A DNA stretch of 64,000 nucleotides from Armatimonas rosea (GTDB taxonomy: Bacteria; Armatimonadota; Armatimonadia; Armatimonadales; Armatimonadaceae), in contig NZ_JACHGW010000004.1 of assembly GCF_014202505.1 (NCBI RefSeq), positions 310,001-374,000 of the forward strand, read 5' to 3'. Position 1 is the first letter of the stretch. Each line of letters begins with the position of its first letter. This document shows, piece after piece, positions 36,190 through 43,515 of the stretch. The notes under the pieces are model-generated. The model ran no database searches. It saw only the letters and a program-made list of their open reading frames with translations, and was not told where the DNA came from. Both the position numbers and the translations under genes were made by a program.

Positions 36190-37332
36190 TTAGTTCCCAA
36201 GAACTCGGAGCTCCTTGGACGAGACCGTGAGGCGCTCACAGCCCGCTGCGGTCACCAGCACGTCGTCCTCGATCCGGACGCCCCCAAAGCCCTCGATGTA
36301 GACCCCTGGCTCGACTGTCGCGACCATCCCCTCGGAGAGAGTCACGGTGGCCTTGGGCGAGAATGTCGGCAATGGCAGGTCGTGGACCACGCGTCCGAGC
36401 CCGTGCCCCAGCCCGTGCGGCATCTCGCCGTAGCCCGCCGCCTTGAGCTGCTCGCGCGCCAGCGTGTCCACACTCTTGCCCTCGACACCGGGCTTGATCG
36501 CCGCCAGTGCCGCGAGCTGCGCCGCCAGAACCGAGTCGTAGATATGGCGCATTTTTTCCGTCGGCTCCCCCCCCACGACGACCGTGCGGGTGATATCCGA
36601 GCAGTAGCCATCCAGCACGCAGCCAAAGTCCATCAGCACGAACTCCGGCCCGCCCGACGAGCCAATCACCCGCTCCGACGCCCGCCCGTGGATCAGTGCC
36701 GCGTTGGGACCGCTGCCCACAATTGGGTCAAAGCTCAGCTTCTGCGCCCCATTCAGCCGGAAGAACGACTCCAGCTCCCACGCCACCCGCGCCTCGGTCA
36801 TGCCAGGCTTGATGAAGCCGCACAGGTGCTCAAAACACGCATCAGCAAGCTTGCAGGCCGCCCGAATCTTGGCGATCTCGCTCTCATCCTTGATCGCCCG
36901 AAGCGCCTCCACATCGCCGGAGCGCGGAAAGAGCGCTTGCTGCGCCCGGTCATCGGGGTCGAGGGTCTTGTCCAGGGTCAGGAACGCACTGTAGGGAATG
37001 TGGTCCGCCTCAAACCCGATACAGAAAACGGGCGCAGTATCTCGGAGCCACTCCCCCGCCGCGACCAGCAAGACACTACTGGGCGGCAGGATCACCTGCT
37101 CAAAGCCCGGAACCTCGCGCTCCGCCTGCTGGGCATAGCGGCCATCCGTGAAGAATCGCGCATCGGTCTTTGTCACCACCACCAGCCCACTCGACCCCGA
37201 GAAGCCTGTCAAGTACCGCACGTTTTCAATATTGGAGACCACAAACGCATCGATGCGCCGGAACTTATCAGCTTCTAGCTCAAAGCGCGCACGCAGCCCT
37301 GCGACACGCTGGGGAAAGGCAAAATCACTCAT
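36190..37332 (-). CDS. M24-family Xaa-Pro aminopeptidase/dipeptidase
   Basis: 380 residues: an N-terminal creatinase-type domain (VSNIENVRYLTGFSGSSG) and a pita-bread catalytic domain. Metal ligands sit in MDFGCVLDGYCSDITRTV (two Asp), HGLGHGLGRVVHD (His), and VEPGVYIEGFGGVRIEDD (two Glu). It removes residues next to proline in the cytoplasm. A weak -10 (TAAGCT) ends 7 bases before the ATG. The 5' flank is a hairpin-rich element shared with the divergent GH109 gene. Confidence 0.92.
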   Translation of the reverse strand: MSDFAFPQRVAGLRARFELEADKFRRIDAFVVSNIENVRYLTGFSGSSGLVVVTKTDARFFTDGRYAQQAEREVPGFEQVILPPSSVLLVAAGEWLRDTAPVFCIGFEADHIPYSAFLTLDKTLDPDDRAQQALFPRSGDVEALRAIKDESEIAKIRAACKLADACFEHLCGFIKPGMTEARVAWELESFFRLNGAQKLSFDPIVGSGPNAALIHGRASERVIGSSGGPEFVLMDFGCVLDGYCSDITRTVVVGGEPTEKMRHIYDSVLAAQLAALAAIKPGVEGKSVDTLAREQLKAAGYGEMPHGLGHGLGRVVHDLPLPTFSPKATVTLSEGMVATVEPGVYIEGFGGVRIEDDVLVTAAGCERLTVSSKELRVLGN

Positions 37333-37345
37333 GCGAACTAGCTTA

Positions 37346-37425
37346 CCCTCTAACCCCCGTGAAACGGGGGAACAATAAGGAAAAATCAATTTTGTCCCCC
37401 CGCCGGGCGGGGGTTAGGGGGGGGG
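37346..37425. repeat. GC-rich inverted-repeat element between divergent genes
   Basis: CCCCCGT-GAA-ACGGGGG (37354-37370) and CCCCCGCCGGGCGGGGG (37396-37412). CTAACCCCCG on the left is matched by CGGGGGTTAG on the right (37408-37417), so the whole element is also an inverted repeat. It ends just before the -10 of the GH109 gene. Confidence 0.65.
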
Positions 37426-37431
37426 CTCTGG

Positions 37432-37437
37432 TAAAAT
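37432..37437 (+). promoter_or_regulatory. -10 box of the GH109 gene (leaderless type)
   Basis: GGTAAAAT ends 6 bases before the ATG; the only bases between are CCCCCC, which cannot bind the ribosome. The region of a -35 lies in the inverted-repeat element. Confidence 0.6.
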
Positions 37438-37443
37438 CCCCCC

Positions 37444-38670
37444 ATGTCTTCGATTCAAACCATGCGCGGTGTGGCGTTTGCCCCGCGTGAGACCGTGCGC
37501 GTTGCGCTGATTGGCTGTGGGGGCCGTGGCCGGGGGATGCTGGGTGAGCTCCTTGCGGTGCAGGGCGTGGAGATCGTCTCGGTCTTCGATGTCAGCGAGG
37601 AATCGGCCCAGAAAGCGGTCGCGGCGGTGGTCAAGAAGGAGCGCCCCGCACCCCGGATGGTCGTGGGCGGGGATGTGCGCCAAGTGCTCGACCCGGATGC
37701 CATCGACTTGGCCTATATCGCTACGCCTTGGCTCCAGCATGTCCCCTACGCGGTCGCGGCGATGGAAGCCGGGGTCCATGCCGCGGTCGAGGTGCCCGCG
37801 GCGGTGACCCTCGACGAGTGCTGGGAGCTGGTGGAGACCAGCGAGCGCACCCGCCGGCACTGTGTCCAGCTGGAGAACTGCTGCTACGGCTACAACGAGC
37901 TGATGATGATCCACCTCGCCCATACCGGCAAGCTTGGAACTCTCACCCACGGCGAGGCGGCCTACATCCATGACCTGCGCCACCTGCTCCTCTCCGACCA
38001 CAGCGAGGGCCTCTGGCGCCGTGAGCCGCACAAGACCAGCGATGGCAACTTCTACCCAACCCACGGTCTCGGCCCGGTCGCGCAGGCCATGGGAATCCAC
38101 CGCGGCGATCGGTTCGTCCGGCTGGTCTCGATGAGCAGCTGCGAGGCCAGCATGAGCGAGACGCGCGATGCCATTATTGACGAAGGCAATGCAAAGCGCC
38201 TTGAGACCTACAAAGCGGGCGACATGAACACCAGCCTGATCCAGACGGCGAAGGGCCGGACGATCATGCTCCAGCACGATGTGGTGACGCCGCGGCCCTA
38301 CAGCCGGGGGACGCTCCTTCAGGGCAGCAAGGGGACGTTTCGAGACTGGCCCGCCGGGGTCTTTCTGGAGGCCGATCCGAAGAACCCGCACCACGGCGAC
38401 TGGGCCGCGCTGGAGACGCTCAAGGACGAGTTCGAGCCGCCGCTCTGGCGGGAGTGGGGCGCTAAGGCACGGGAGACGGGCGGCCACGATGGCATGGACT
38501 TCATGATGAACTTCCGGCTGGTCCAGTGCCTCCGTGAGGGCCTCGCTCCCGATATGGATGTCTACGATGCCGCCGCCTGGAGCGCCCCCGGCCCGCTCTC
38601 CGAGGACTCCGTGCGCCAGGGCAGCCTGCCGGTCACCTTCCCCGACTTCACCCGCGGCCACTGGGAGTAA
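37444..38670 (+). CDS. Gfo/Idh/MocA-fold protein, GH109-like alpha-N-acetylgalactosaminidase
   Basis: 408 residues. A Rossmann domain (VALIGCGGRGRGMLGEL) is followed by the GH109-specific run: YIATPWLQHVPYAVAAMEAG, AVEVPAAVTLDECWELVET, LENCCYGYNELMMI, HGEAAYIHDLRHLL and FYPTHGLGPVAQAMGI. GH109 enzymes remove terminal alpha-GalNAc by an NAD-dependent elimination route. No signal peptide is evident, unlike many relatives. With GH4 and FucI it suggests use of fucose/GalNAc-bearing glycans. Confidence 0.85.
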   Translation: MSSIQTMRGVAFAPRETVRVALIGCGGRGRGMLGELLAVQGVEIVSVFDVSEESAQKAVAAVVKKERPAPRMVVGGDVRQVLDPDAIDLAYIATPWLQHVPYAVAAMEAGVHAAVEVPAAVTLDECWELVETSERTRRHCVQLENCCYGYNELMMIHLAHTGKLGTLTHGEAAYIHDLRHLLLSDHSEGLWRREPHKTSDGNFYPTHGLGPVAQAMGIHRGDRFVRLVSMSSCEASMSETRDAIIDEGNAKRLETYKAGDMNTSLIQTAKGRTIMLQHDVVTPRPYSRGTLLQGSKGTFRDWPAGVFLEADPKNPHHGDWAALETLKDEFEPPLWREWGAKARETGGHDGMDFMMNFRLVQCLREGLAPDMDVYDAAAWSAPGPLSEDSVRQGSLPVTFPDFTRGHWE

Positions 38671-38681
38671 ACCCGGCACGG

Positions 38682-38687
38682 TACAAT
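38682..38687 (+). promoter_or_regulatory. lysS -10 box
   Basis: GGTACAAT ends 10 bases before the lysS ATG, leaving at most a few bases of leader and no ribosome site (CGTCATT). Confidence 0.55.
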
Positions 38688-38697
38688 AGTCGTCATT

Positions 38698-40236
38698 ATG
38701 TCTGACACACCCGACGAGATCGAGCTTACCGACGAAGAGCGCGCCATGAGCGCCATCCACCCCGACCGCCTGCGCAAGCTGGAAGCCCTGCGGGCGGCGG
38801 GCCGCGACCCGTTTGCCCACGAGGTCTGGAAGCGCTCCTGCCCCCTAGCACAGATTCGCGCCAATCACGAGACACTTGCCGGAACCATGGTGAGTGTCGC
38901 CGGGCGCGTGAGTAGCCTGCGCCTGCCGTTTCTGGGCCTGCAAGACGAGTCTGGCGACGGCCAGGTGTTTGTCTCCAAGGACGATGCCACGGAGATTCAG
39001 GAGTACATCAAGGAGTTCGTGGACCTGGGCGACTTTGTCGGCGCTGAGGGCGAGGTATTCCAGACCCAAAAGGGCGACTGGGCCGTGCGGGTGACGAGCC
39101 TAGAGCTGATCTCCAAGGCGCTCCGTCAGCCGCCGTTCCCCAAGGTCTACTACAAGAACGGCGAGAAGCGTGTCCAAGGCGGCCTCAAGGATGTCGAGAT
39201 CCGCTACCGCCAGCGCTATGTCGATCTGTTTGTGAACCAAGACGCCCGCGAGACCCTCAAAAAGCGCATGCAGGTCACCCGCGCCGTCCGGGAGTTTCTC
39301 GACAGCGTGGACTACCTTGAGGTCGAGACCCCGGTTCTCGTCACCGAGGCGACCGGAGCGGCGGCACGGCCCTTCAACACGCGCCACAACGCCGAGAAGC
39401 TGGACATGCACCTGCGCATCTCGCTGGAGCTGCCCCTGAAGCGGCTGATTGTCGGGGGGATCGAGAAGGTCTACGAGATCGGGCGGGTGTTCCGCAATGA
39501 GGGGGTCGATAAGGACCACAACCCGGAGTTCACTCTCCTAGAGCTCTACGAGGCCTACACGAATCTTGAGGGCATGATGGATATTGTCGAGCGCATGTTC
39601 CGCCATATCTGCAACACGGTGATCGGCGGCGATATCCTCACCCTCCCCGATGGCACGGAGCTGGACTTCTCCAAGCCCTGGCGGCGCCTGCCGATGCTCC
39701 AGGGAATCGAGGAGAACTCCGGCGGCCGCATCACGCGCGACCAGCTCCTTGATCTGGAGAGCGCCAAGGCCGCGCTCGCTCGTGTTGGCGGTGATCCAGA
39801 GAAAGAGACGACAGTCGGGGGGATTATCGAGAAGCTCAACGAGCTCCTCACCGAGCCGACCCTGATCCAGCCGACCTTCATCACGGACTTCCCCTACGAG
39901 ACCAGCCCGCTGGCCCGCAAGAAGCCCGGCGAGCCGCACCTGACACGGCGCTTTGAGTGCTATATCGCGGGCCGGGAGACGGGAAATGCCTTCTCGGAGA
40001 TCAACGACCCGCTCGACCAGAAAGAGCGCTTTGAGTTCCAGGCGGGCCAAGCGGCGGCAGGCGATGAGGAAGCGCACCCCTACGATGCCGACTACATCCG
40101 CGCCCTAGAGTACGGCATGCCTCCCACGGGCGGCTTCGGAATGGGCCTCGACCGTGTGGCGATGCTCTTCACGGGCGCGCCGAGCATCCGGGATATTATC
40201 TACTTCCCGCTCATGCGACCGGAATCGGGGCATTAG
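38698..40236 (+). CDS. lysS: Lysyl-tRNA synthetase, class II
   Basis: 512 residues: an OB-fold anticodon-binding domain (about 80-185, TMVSVAGRVSSLRLPFLGLQ) and a class II core with motif 2 (IGRVFRNEGVDKDHNPEFT) and motif 3 (GGFGMGLDRVAML). It charges tRNA-Lys. No partner gene follows; repeat copy C directly behind it carries a hairpin plus TTTTT that should end transcription. Confidence 0.97.
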   Translation: MSDTPDEIELTDEERAMSAIHPDRLRKLEALRAAGRDPFAHEVWKRSCPLAQIRANHETLAGTMVSVAGRVSSLRLPFLGLQDESGDGQVFVSKDDATEIQEYIKEFVDLGDFVGAEGEVFQTQKGDWAVRVTSLELISKALRQPPFPKVYYKNGEKRVQGGLKDVEIRYRQRYVDLFVNQDARETLKKRMQVTRAVREFLDSVDYLEVETPVLVTEATGAAARPFNTRHNAEKLDMHLRISLELPLKRLIVGGIEKVYEIGRVFRNEGVDKDHNPEFTLLELYEAYTNLEGMMDIVERMFRHICNTVIGGDILTLPDGTELDFSKPWRRLPMLQGIEENSGGRITRDQLLDLESAKAALARVGGDPEKETTVGGIIEKLNELLTEPTLIQPTFITDFPYETSPLARKKPGEPHLTRRFECYIAGRETGNAFSEINDPLDQKERFEFQAGQAAAGDEEAHPYDADYIRALEYGMPPTGGFGMGLDRVAMLFTGAPSIRDIIYFPLMRPESGH

Positions 40237-40239
40237 GCC

Positions 40240-40376
40240 GGGCAATAAGCCGGGCATTGAAATACCCGTCTCGGGGAAGGGAGCGTCCCGAGGACGCGCA
40301 GAAGTTTAGATCTCTGCGTCCTCGGGACGCTCTTTTTCTGGTGCCGGGGATTTCCAATCCCCGGGGCAATCCCCGG
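40240..40376 (+). repeat. Intergenic palindromic repeat, copy C (also a terminator for lysS)
   Basis: The same architecture as copies A and B: GGGAGCGTCCCGAGGACGC from 40279 pairs with GCGTCCTCGGGACGCTC ending near 40331, then TTTTT. A second palindrome, GCCGGGGATT-TCC-AATCCCCGG, follows from about 40343, with a partial third CCCCGG. The T-run after the main stem makes this copy a convincing rho-independent terminator. It lies between convergent genes. Confidence 0.78.
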
Positions 40377-40703
40377 TTAGCGCACCCGCTCGCCGCAGTC
40401 GGGGCAGCGGGCGAACTCGGCGGGGACGATATGGTTGCAGCGGTGGCAGTAGGCCTGGTCCGGCTCATAGTCGGCGGCCTCGGGCTGAATGTCTTCCGGC
40501 AGGGGGGAGTCCCAGAGCTTATTGAGGTCGTAGGGATCACCGATGTCTTTCTTGACCTGCCACGCTTGCCAGGCCGCGAACGCCAGCCCGACTCCCATCA
40601 ACATCAGGCCAAAGAGATGCCAGTCCCCGATACTAAAGAGCCAGCCACAGCCCGCTAGGATCAGCGACGCGATCACCCCACCCCACTGCCGGAAGAACTT
40701 CAT
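40377..40703 (-). CDS. Membrane protein with C-terminal zinc ribbon
   Basis: 108 residues. Two membrane helices (GGVIASLILAGCGWLFSI and LFGLMLMGVGLAFAAWQAW), an acidic linker and a C-terminal four-cysteine ribbon (YCHRCNHIVPAEFARCPDCG). The ribbon should bind zinc on the cytoplasmic side. The function is unknown. Confidence 0.75.
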   Translation of the reverse strand: MKFFRQWGGVIASLILAGCGWLFSIGDWHLFGLMLMGVGLAFAAWQAWQVKKDIGDPYDLNKLWDSPLPEDIQPEAADYEPDQAYCHRCNHIVPAEFARCPDCGERVR

Positions 40704-40729
40704 GCTACGTGCCTATTGTCCCATACTAC

Positions 40730-42028
40730 TTATTTTCCGTATGCCACCCGCCACACCGAGCCCGAGAAGTCGTCGGTGATGTAGAGGGCATCGTCGATTC
40801 CCACGGTCACGCCAACCGGCCGTCCCCAGACACGGTTTTCATCGACCACAAAGCCGGTCAGGAAGTCCTCGTACTCGCCGGTGGCTTGCTTACCTTCTTT
40901 GAGCGGAACCCGCACCACTTTATAGCCCGTACGCCGTGCGCGGTTCCAGGAGCCGTGCTCACAGGCGAAGATATCGCCCTGGTAGCTCTTGGGGAAACTC
41001 TTACCCGTGTAGAACGCCAGGTCGAGCGAGGCGCTGTGGGACTGGAGGAGCACATCAGGGACGGTCACCTTCCCCTTGAGATCGGGGCGCTTGCCAGCAT
41101 GGCGCGGGTCCTCGTTGTCGCCGAGGTAGTACCAGGGCCAGCCGTAGAACGCGTCTTCCTTCACACTGGAGATATAGTCTGACGGCAGCATGTCCCCGAG
41201 GCCATCGCGCTCATTGACACTCATCCAGAGCTTGCCGTCTTTCGGGTTTGTCGCCAGCCCCACCGCGTTACGAATCCCCCATGCATAGACCTTGCGATCC
41301 TTGCCCTCGGGGGTGTAGGAGAAGATGCGGGCACGGCGCTCCTCCTCTTCCAGGTTCTCCGTGTTCACGTTGGTCAGCGAGCCAATGGAGACAAACATCC
41401 GCTTTTCGTCCTTCGAGAAGGCGATATCGCGGGTCCAGTGCCCGCCGCCGCGGAGCCGTCCCCCGCCGGAGAGATCGCTCACCACGACCTCGGCATCGCC
41501 GCGGGGGGCGAGATCGCCCACGCGGTAGGGAAAGCGCACGACCGAGTCCGTGTTGGCGACATAGACCCACTGGGGGTTCTTGGCGGGGTAGAACGCGAGA
41601 CCAAAGGGCTGCTTGAGCCGGGTGGCGAAGGCCAGGGTCAGGTCGGGCTTGCCATCGCCGTCGGTATCGCGGATCAGCTGGACGCGGCCCCGGTCGGACT
41701 CAACCACGAAGAGATCGCCGTTAGGGGCGGTCTGGATCACGCGCGGCCCCTGGAAGCCACTGGCGTACTGGGTCACGGTAAAGCCCGCGGGAGCCTTGGG
41801 AAGCGCTCCCGCGGGGCGCGGAGCCCACCCTGGGCCGCGGTCCACCGATGGCGTATCAAAGGGCTTGGGGAGGTCGGCCACCGTGATCTTACGGCGGACA
41901 CCGGGGGCATCGGTGCTAAAGTCACCAAACGCCGCCTTTCCGGTCAGAGTCGAGGATTGCTGTGCGAGTGCGTAGGCGCTGCCCACGAGAGCGACAGCAG
42001 TTAAGAAAGTACGAGAACGATTCACCAT
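40730..42028 (-). CDS. Secreted PQQ-dependent sugar dehydrogenase-like beta-propeller
   Basis: 432 residues: a signal peptide (TFLTAVALVGSAYALAQ) and a six-bladed glucose/sorbosone dehydrogenase-type propeller (VIQTAPNGDLFVVESDRG, PFGLAFYPAKNPQWVYVAN, FACEHGSWNRARRTGYKV, VDDALYITDDFSGSVWRV-like last blade). Such proteins oxidise sugars in the periplasm with PQQ, though many are uncharacterised. TACAAT (42035-42040, - strand) ends 6 bases before the ATG. Confidence 0.88.
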   Translation of the reverse strand: MVNRSRTFLTAVALVGSAYALAQQSSTLTGKAAFGDFSTDAPGVRRKITVADLPKPFDTPSVDRGPGWAPRPAGALPKAPAGFTVTQYASGFQGPRVIQTAPNGDLFVVESDRGRVQLIRDTDGDGKPDLTLAFATRLKQPFGLAFYPAKNPQWVYVANTDSVVRFPYRVGDLAPRGDAEVVVSDLSGGGRLRGGGHWTRDIAFSKDEKRMFVSIGSLTNVNTENLEEEERRARIFSYTPEGKDRKVYAWGIRNAVGLATNPKDGKLWMSVNERDGLGDMLPSDYISSVKEDAFYGWPWYYLGDNEDPRHAGKRPDLKGKVTVPDVLLQSHSASLDLAFYTGKSFPKSYQGDIFACEHGSWNRARRTGYKVVRVPLKEGKQATGEYEDFLTGFVVDENRVWGRPVGVTVGIDDALYITDDFSGSVWRVAYGK

Positions 42029-42078
42029 GGCGGAATTGTACCCGGAAGGCTAGTTTCGCTACCTGCTCTCTTGGCTAG

Positions 42079-42711
42079 CTACCCGGAGTCAGCGAGCTCG
42101 GCGAGCGCGGTCTTGATCTCGTCGCGCGGCAGGCCGCCCGCCTCCAGCTCATGGTCGGGGAGCTCCAGCAGGCGCAGGTAGAACGCCCGGGCACCCTCGG
42201 CGGCGCTGTCCACGTGGCTGTCCTGAAGATGAAAGTGGTAGTTCTCCGCACGGTCGTAGTAGCCCAGGGACTCCATGGCGCGGGCGGCTTGGCGCAGGAT
42301 ATGAGCCGTCCGGTCGGTTACCTCCACCTCGGCGAGCAGGCTCTCGTACTCGGCGAGGAACTCCGACGAGCGCAGCGATGACTCCAGGGCGAGGGCTTCG
42401 GAGTAGAGCAGGAGCGCCTTGCGTCGTGCAACCCGCGCCTGGTTGGGCTCGGCCTTGGCGCGCTGGAGGAGAAACTGCGCCGCCACAAAGGCATTGCCCG
42501 CCGTACGCGTCCGGTCTCCGCCCGAGAACATCCCCAAGAGAGTGGCATCGTCGAGCTTGAGGAGCGTGTCGAGGTCTAGGCCCGTTAGGTTCTTACACGA
42601 GGTCCCTAGCCGCTGCACGACATCCTCTTTGGTCAGCTCAATCCCAAAGATCGCAGCCAGCGCCTGCGAGAGCCCTTCGATCTGCTGCTGGACAAACCCT
42701 TTTCGTAGCAT
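42079..42711 (-). CDS. DUF6483 family protein
   Basis: 210 residues, all alpha-helical and cytoplasmic. It begins FVQQQIEGLSQALAAIFGIE with LTGLDLDTLLKLDDATLLGM, the pattern of DUF6483. The tail has tetratricopeptide-like helices (LYSEALALES, MESLGYYDRAENY). It starts 3 bases after the ABC permease stop, so it is the last gene of the oligopeptidase-permease operon. Confidence 0.75.
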   Translation of the reverse strand: MLRKGFVQQQIEGLSQALAAIFGIELTKEDVVQRLGTSCKNLTGLDLDTLLKLDDATLLGMFSGGDRTRTAGNAFVAAQFLLQRAKAEPNQARVARRKALLLYSEALALESSLRSSEFLAEYESLLAEVEVTDRTAHILRQAARAMESLGYYDRAENYHFHLQDSHVDSAAEGARAFYLRLLELPDHELEAGGLPRDEIKTALAELADSG

Positions 42712-42714
42712 TCC

Positions 42715-43506
42715 TTAGCCGCCTTCTTCCCGTGGGACAAACTCGCGGGTCGTGAAAAAATAGAGCGCCATGCCGGTGCAGAGCACGATTACCAGGCTCA
42801 CGGTAAACCAGGCGACCGGCTGGGTGACCGTAAAGGGATTGGAGCGCAACAAGAGGTTGGAGACATCCTCGGCGCTGTCCTGGGCACCGATAATCTCCTT
42901 CAGGTGCGGCGCGAGGGTGCGCAGGTACGAGAGAATCGAGAGCTTGGCAAAGCCGCTGGGAATCAGCGACGCGATATTCTCCCAGCCAAAGCCGTAGAGA
43001 AGCGCCCAGATTAGTGGGCGGGCCATGACGGTTGCAAAGAAGAGAAACAGCGACGAGTACGCTAGGGCTCCCACGGGGATGATCCGTAGGTCGGAGAGCA
43101 TTCGGGGCCACTCGGGCTTGAGGCCATAGACCGCCAGCCCCAGTAGTAGCACGGAGAGGCTCACGGTCACGGTGATCCCCACCCAGGCCCCGATGAGCTT
43201 CATGAGCAAGAGCCGCCAGCGCGGAACCGGGCGGGTCAGGAGGTAGACAATGGTGCGCCCCTCGATCTCCGCCGAGAGCGCACCGGTCCCGTAGATCACG
43301 GAGAGGATGGTGAGGGTGAAGCCAAAGACAAAGTAGGCCGCGAGTGTGTTGTAGGCCTCTGCGGGGTCGAACCGATCCGTGGGCACCACCATCCGCCAGA
43401 GCACAGCGGCCAGGGCAGGGAGGAGCATCATCAGGATCGCGGTGAAGAGGCGCTTGGGCTTGAGCGCCTCCAGCAGCGATGTCTTCAGAATAAACAGATC
43501 GGCCAT
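42715..43506 (-). CDS. ABC-2 type transporter permease
   Basis: 263 residues with six membrane helices and the ABC-2 pattern: an N-terminal amphipathic segment (LKTSLLEALKPKRLFTAI), GTGALSAEIEGRTIVYLLTR in the first cytoplasmic part, and a larger loop before the last helix. The ATPase it needs is not in this operon or elsewhere in the window, so it must be supplied in trans. It is placed 9 bases after oligopeptidase B. Confidence 0.85.
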   Translation of the reverse strand: MADLFILKTSLLEALKPKRLFTAILMMLLPALAAVLWRMVVPTDRFDPAEAYNTLAAYFVFGFTLTILSVIYGTGALSAEIEGRTIVYLLTRPVPRWRLLLMKLIGAWVGITVTVSLSVLLLGLAVYGLKPEWPRMLSDLRIIPVGALAYSSLFLFFATVMARPLIWALLYGFGWENIASLIPSGFAKLSILSYLRTLAPHLKEIIGAQDSAEDVSNLLLRSNPFTVTQPVAWFTVSLVIVLCTGMALYFFTTREFVPREEGG

Positions 43507-43515
43507 GATTATCCC

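Noticed and set aside
37414..38820. Long - strand open frame (468 codons) opposite GH109
   Set aside because: Antisense of a strongly matched GH109 gene that also crosses into lysS. No domain is seen.
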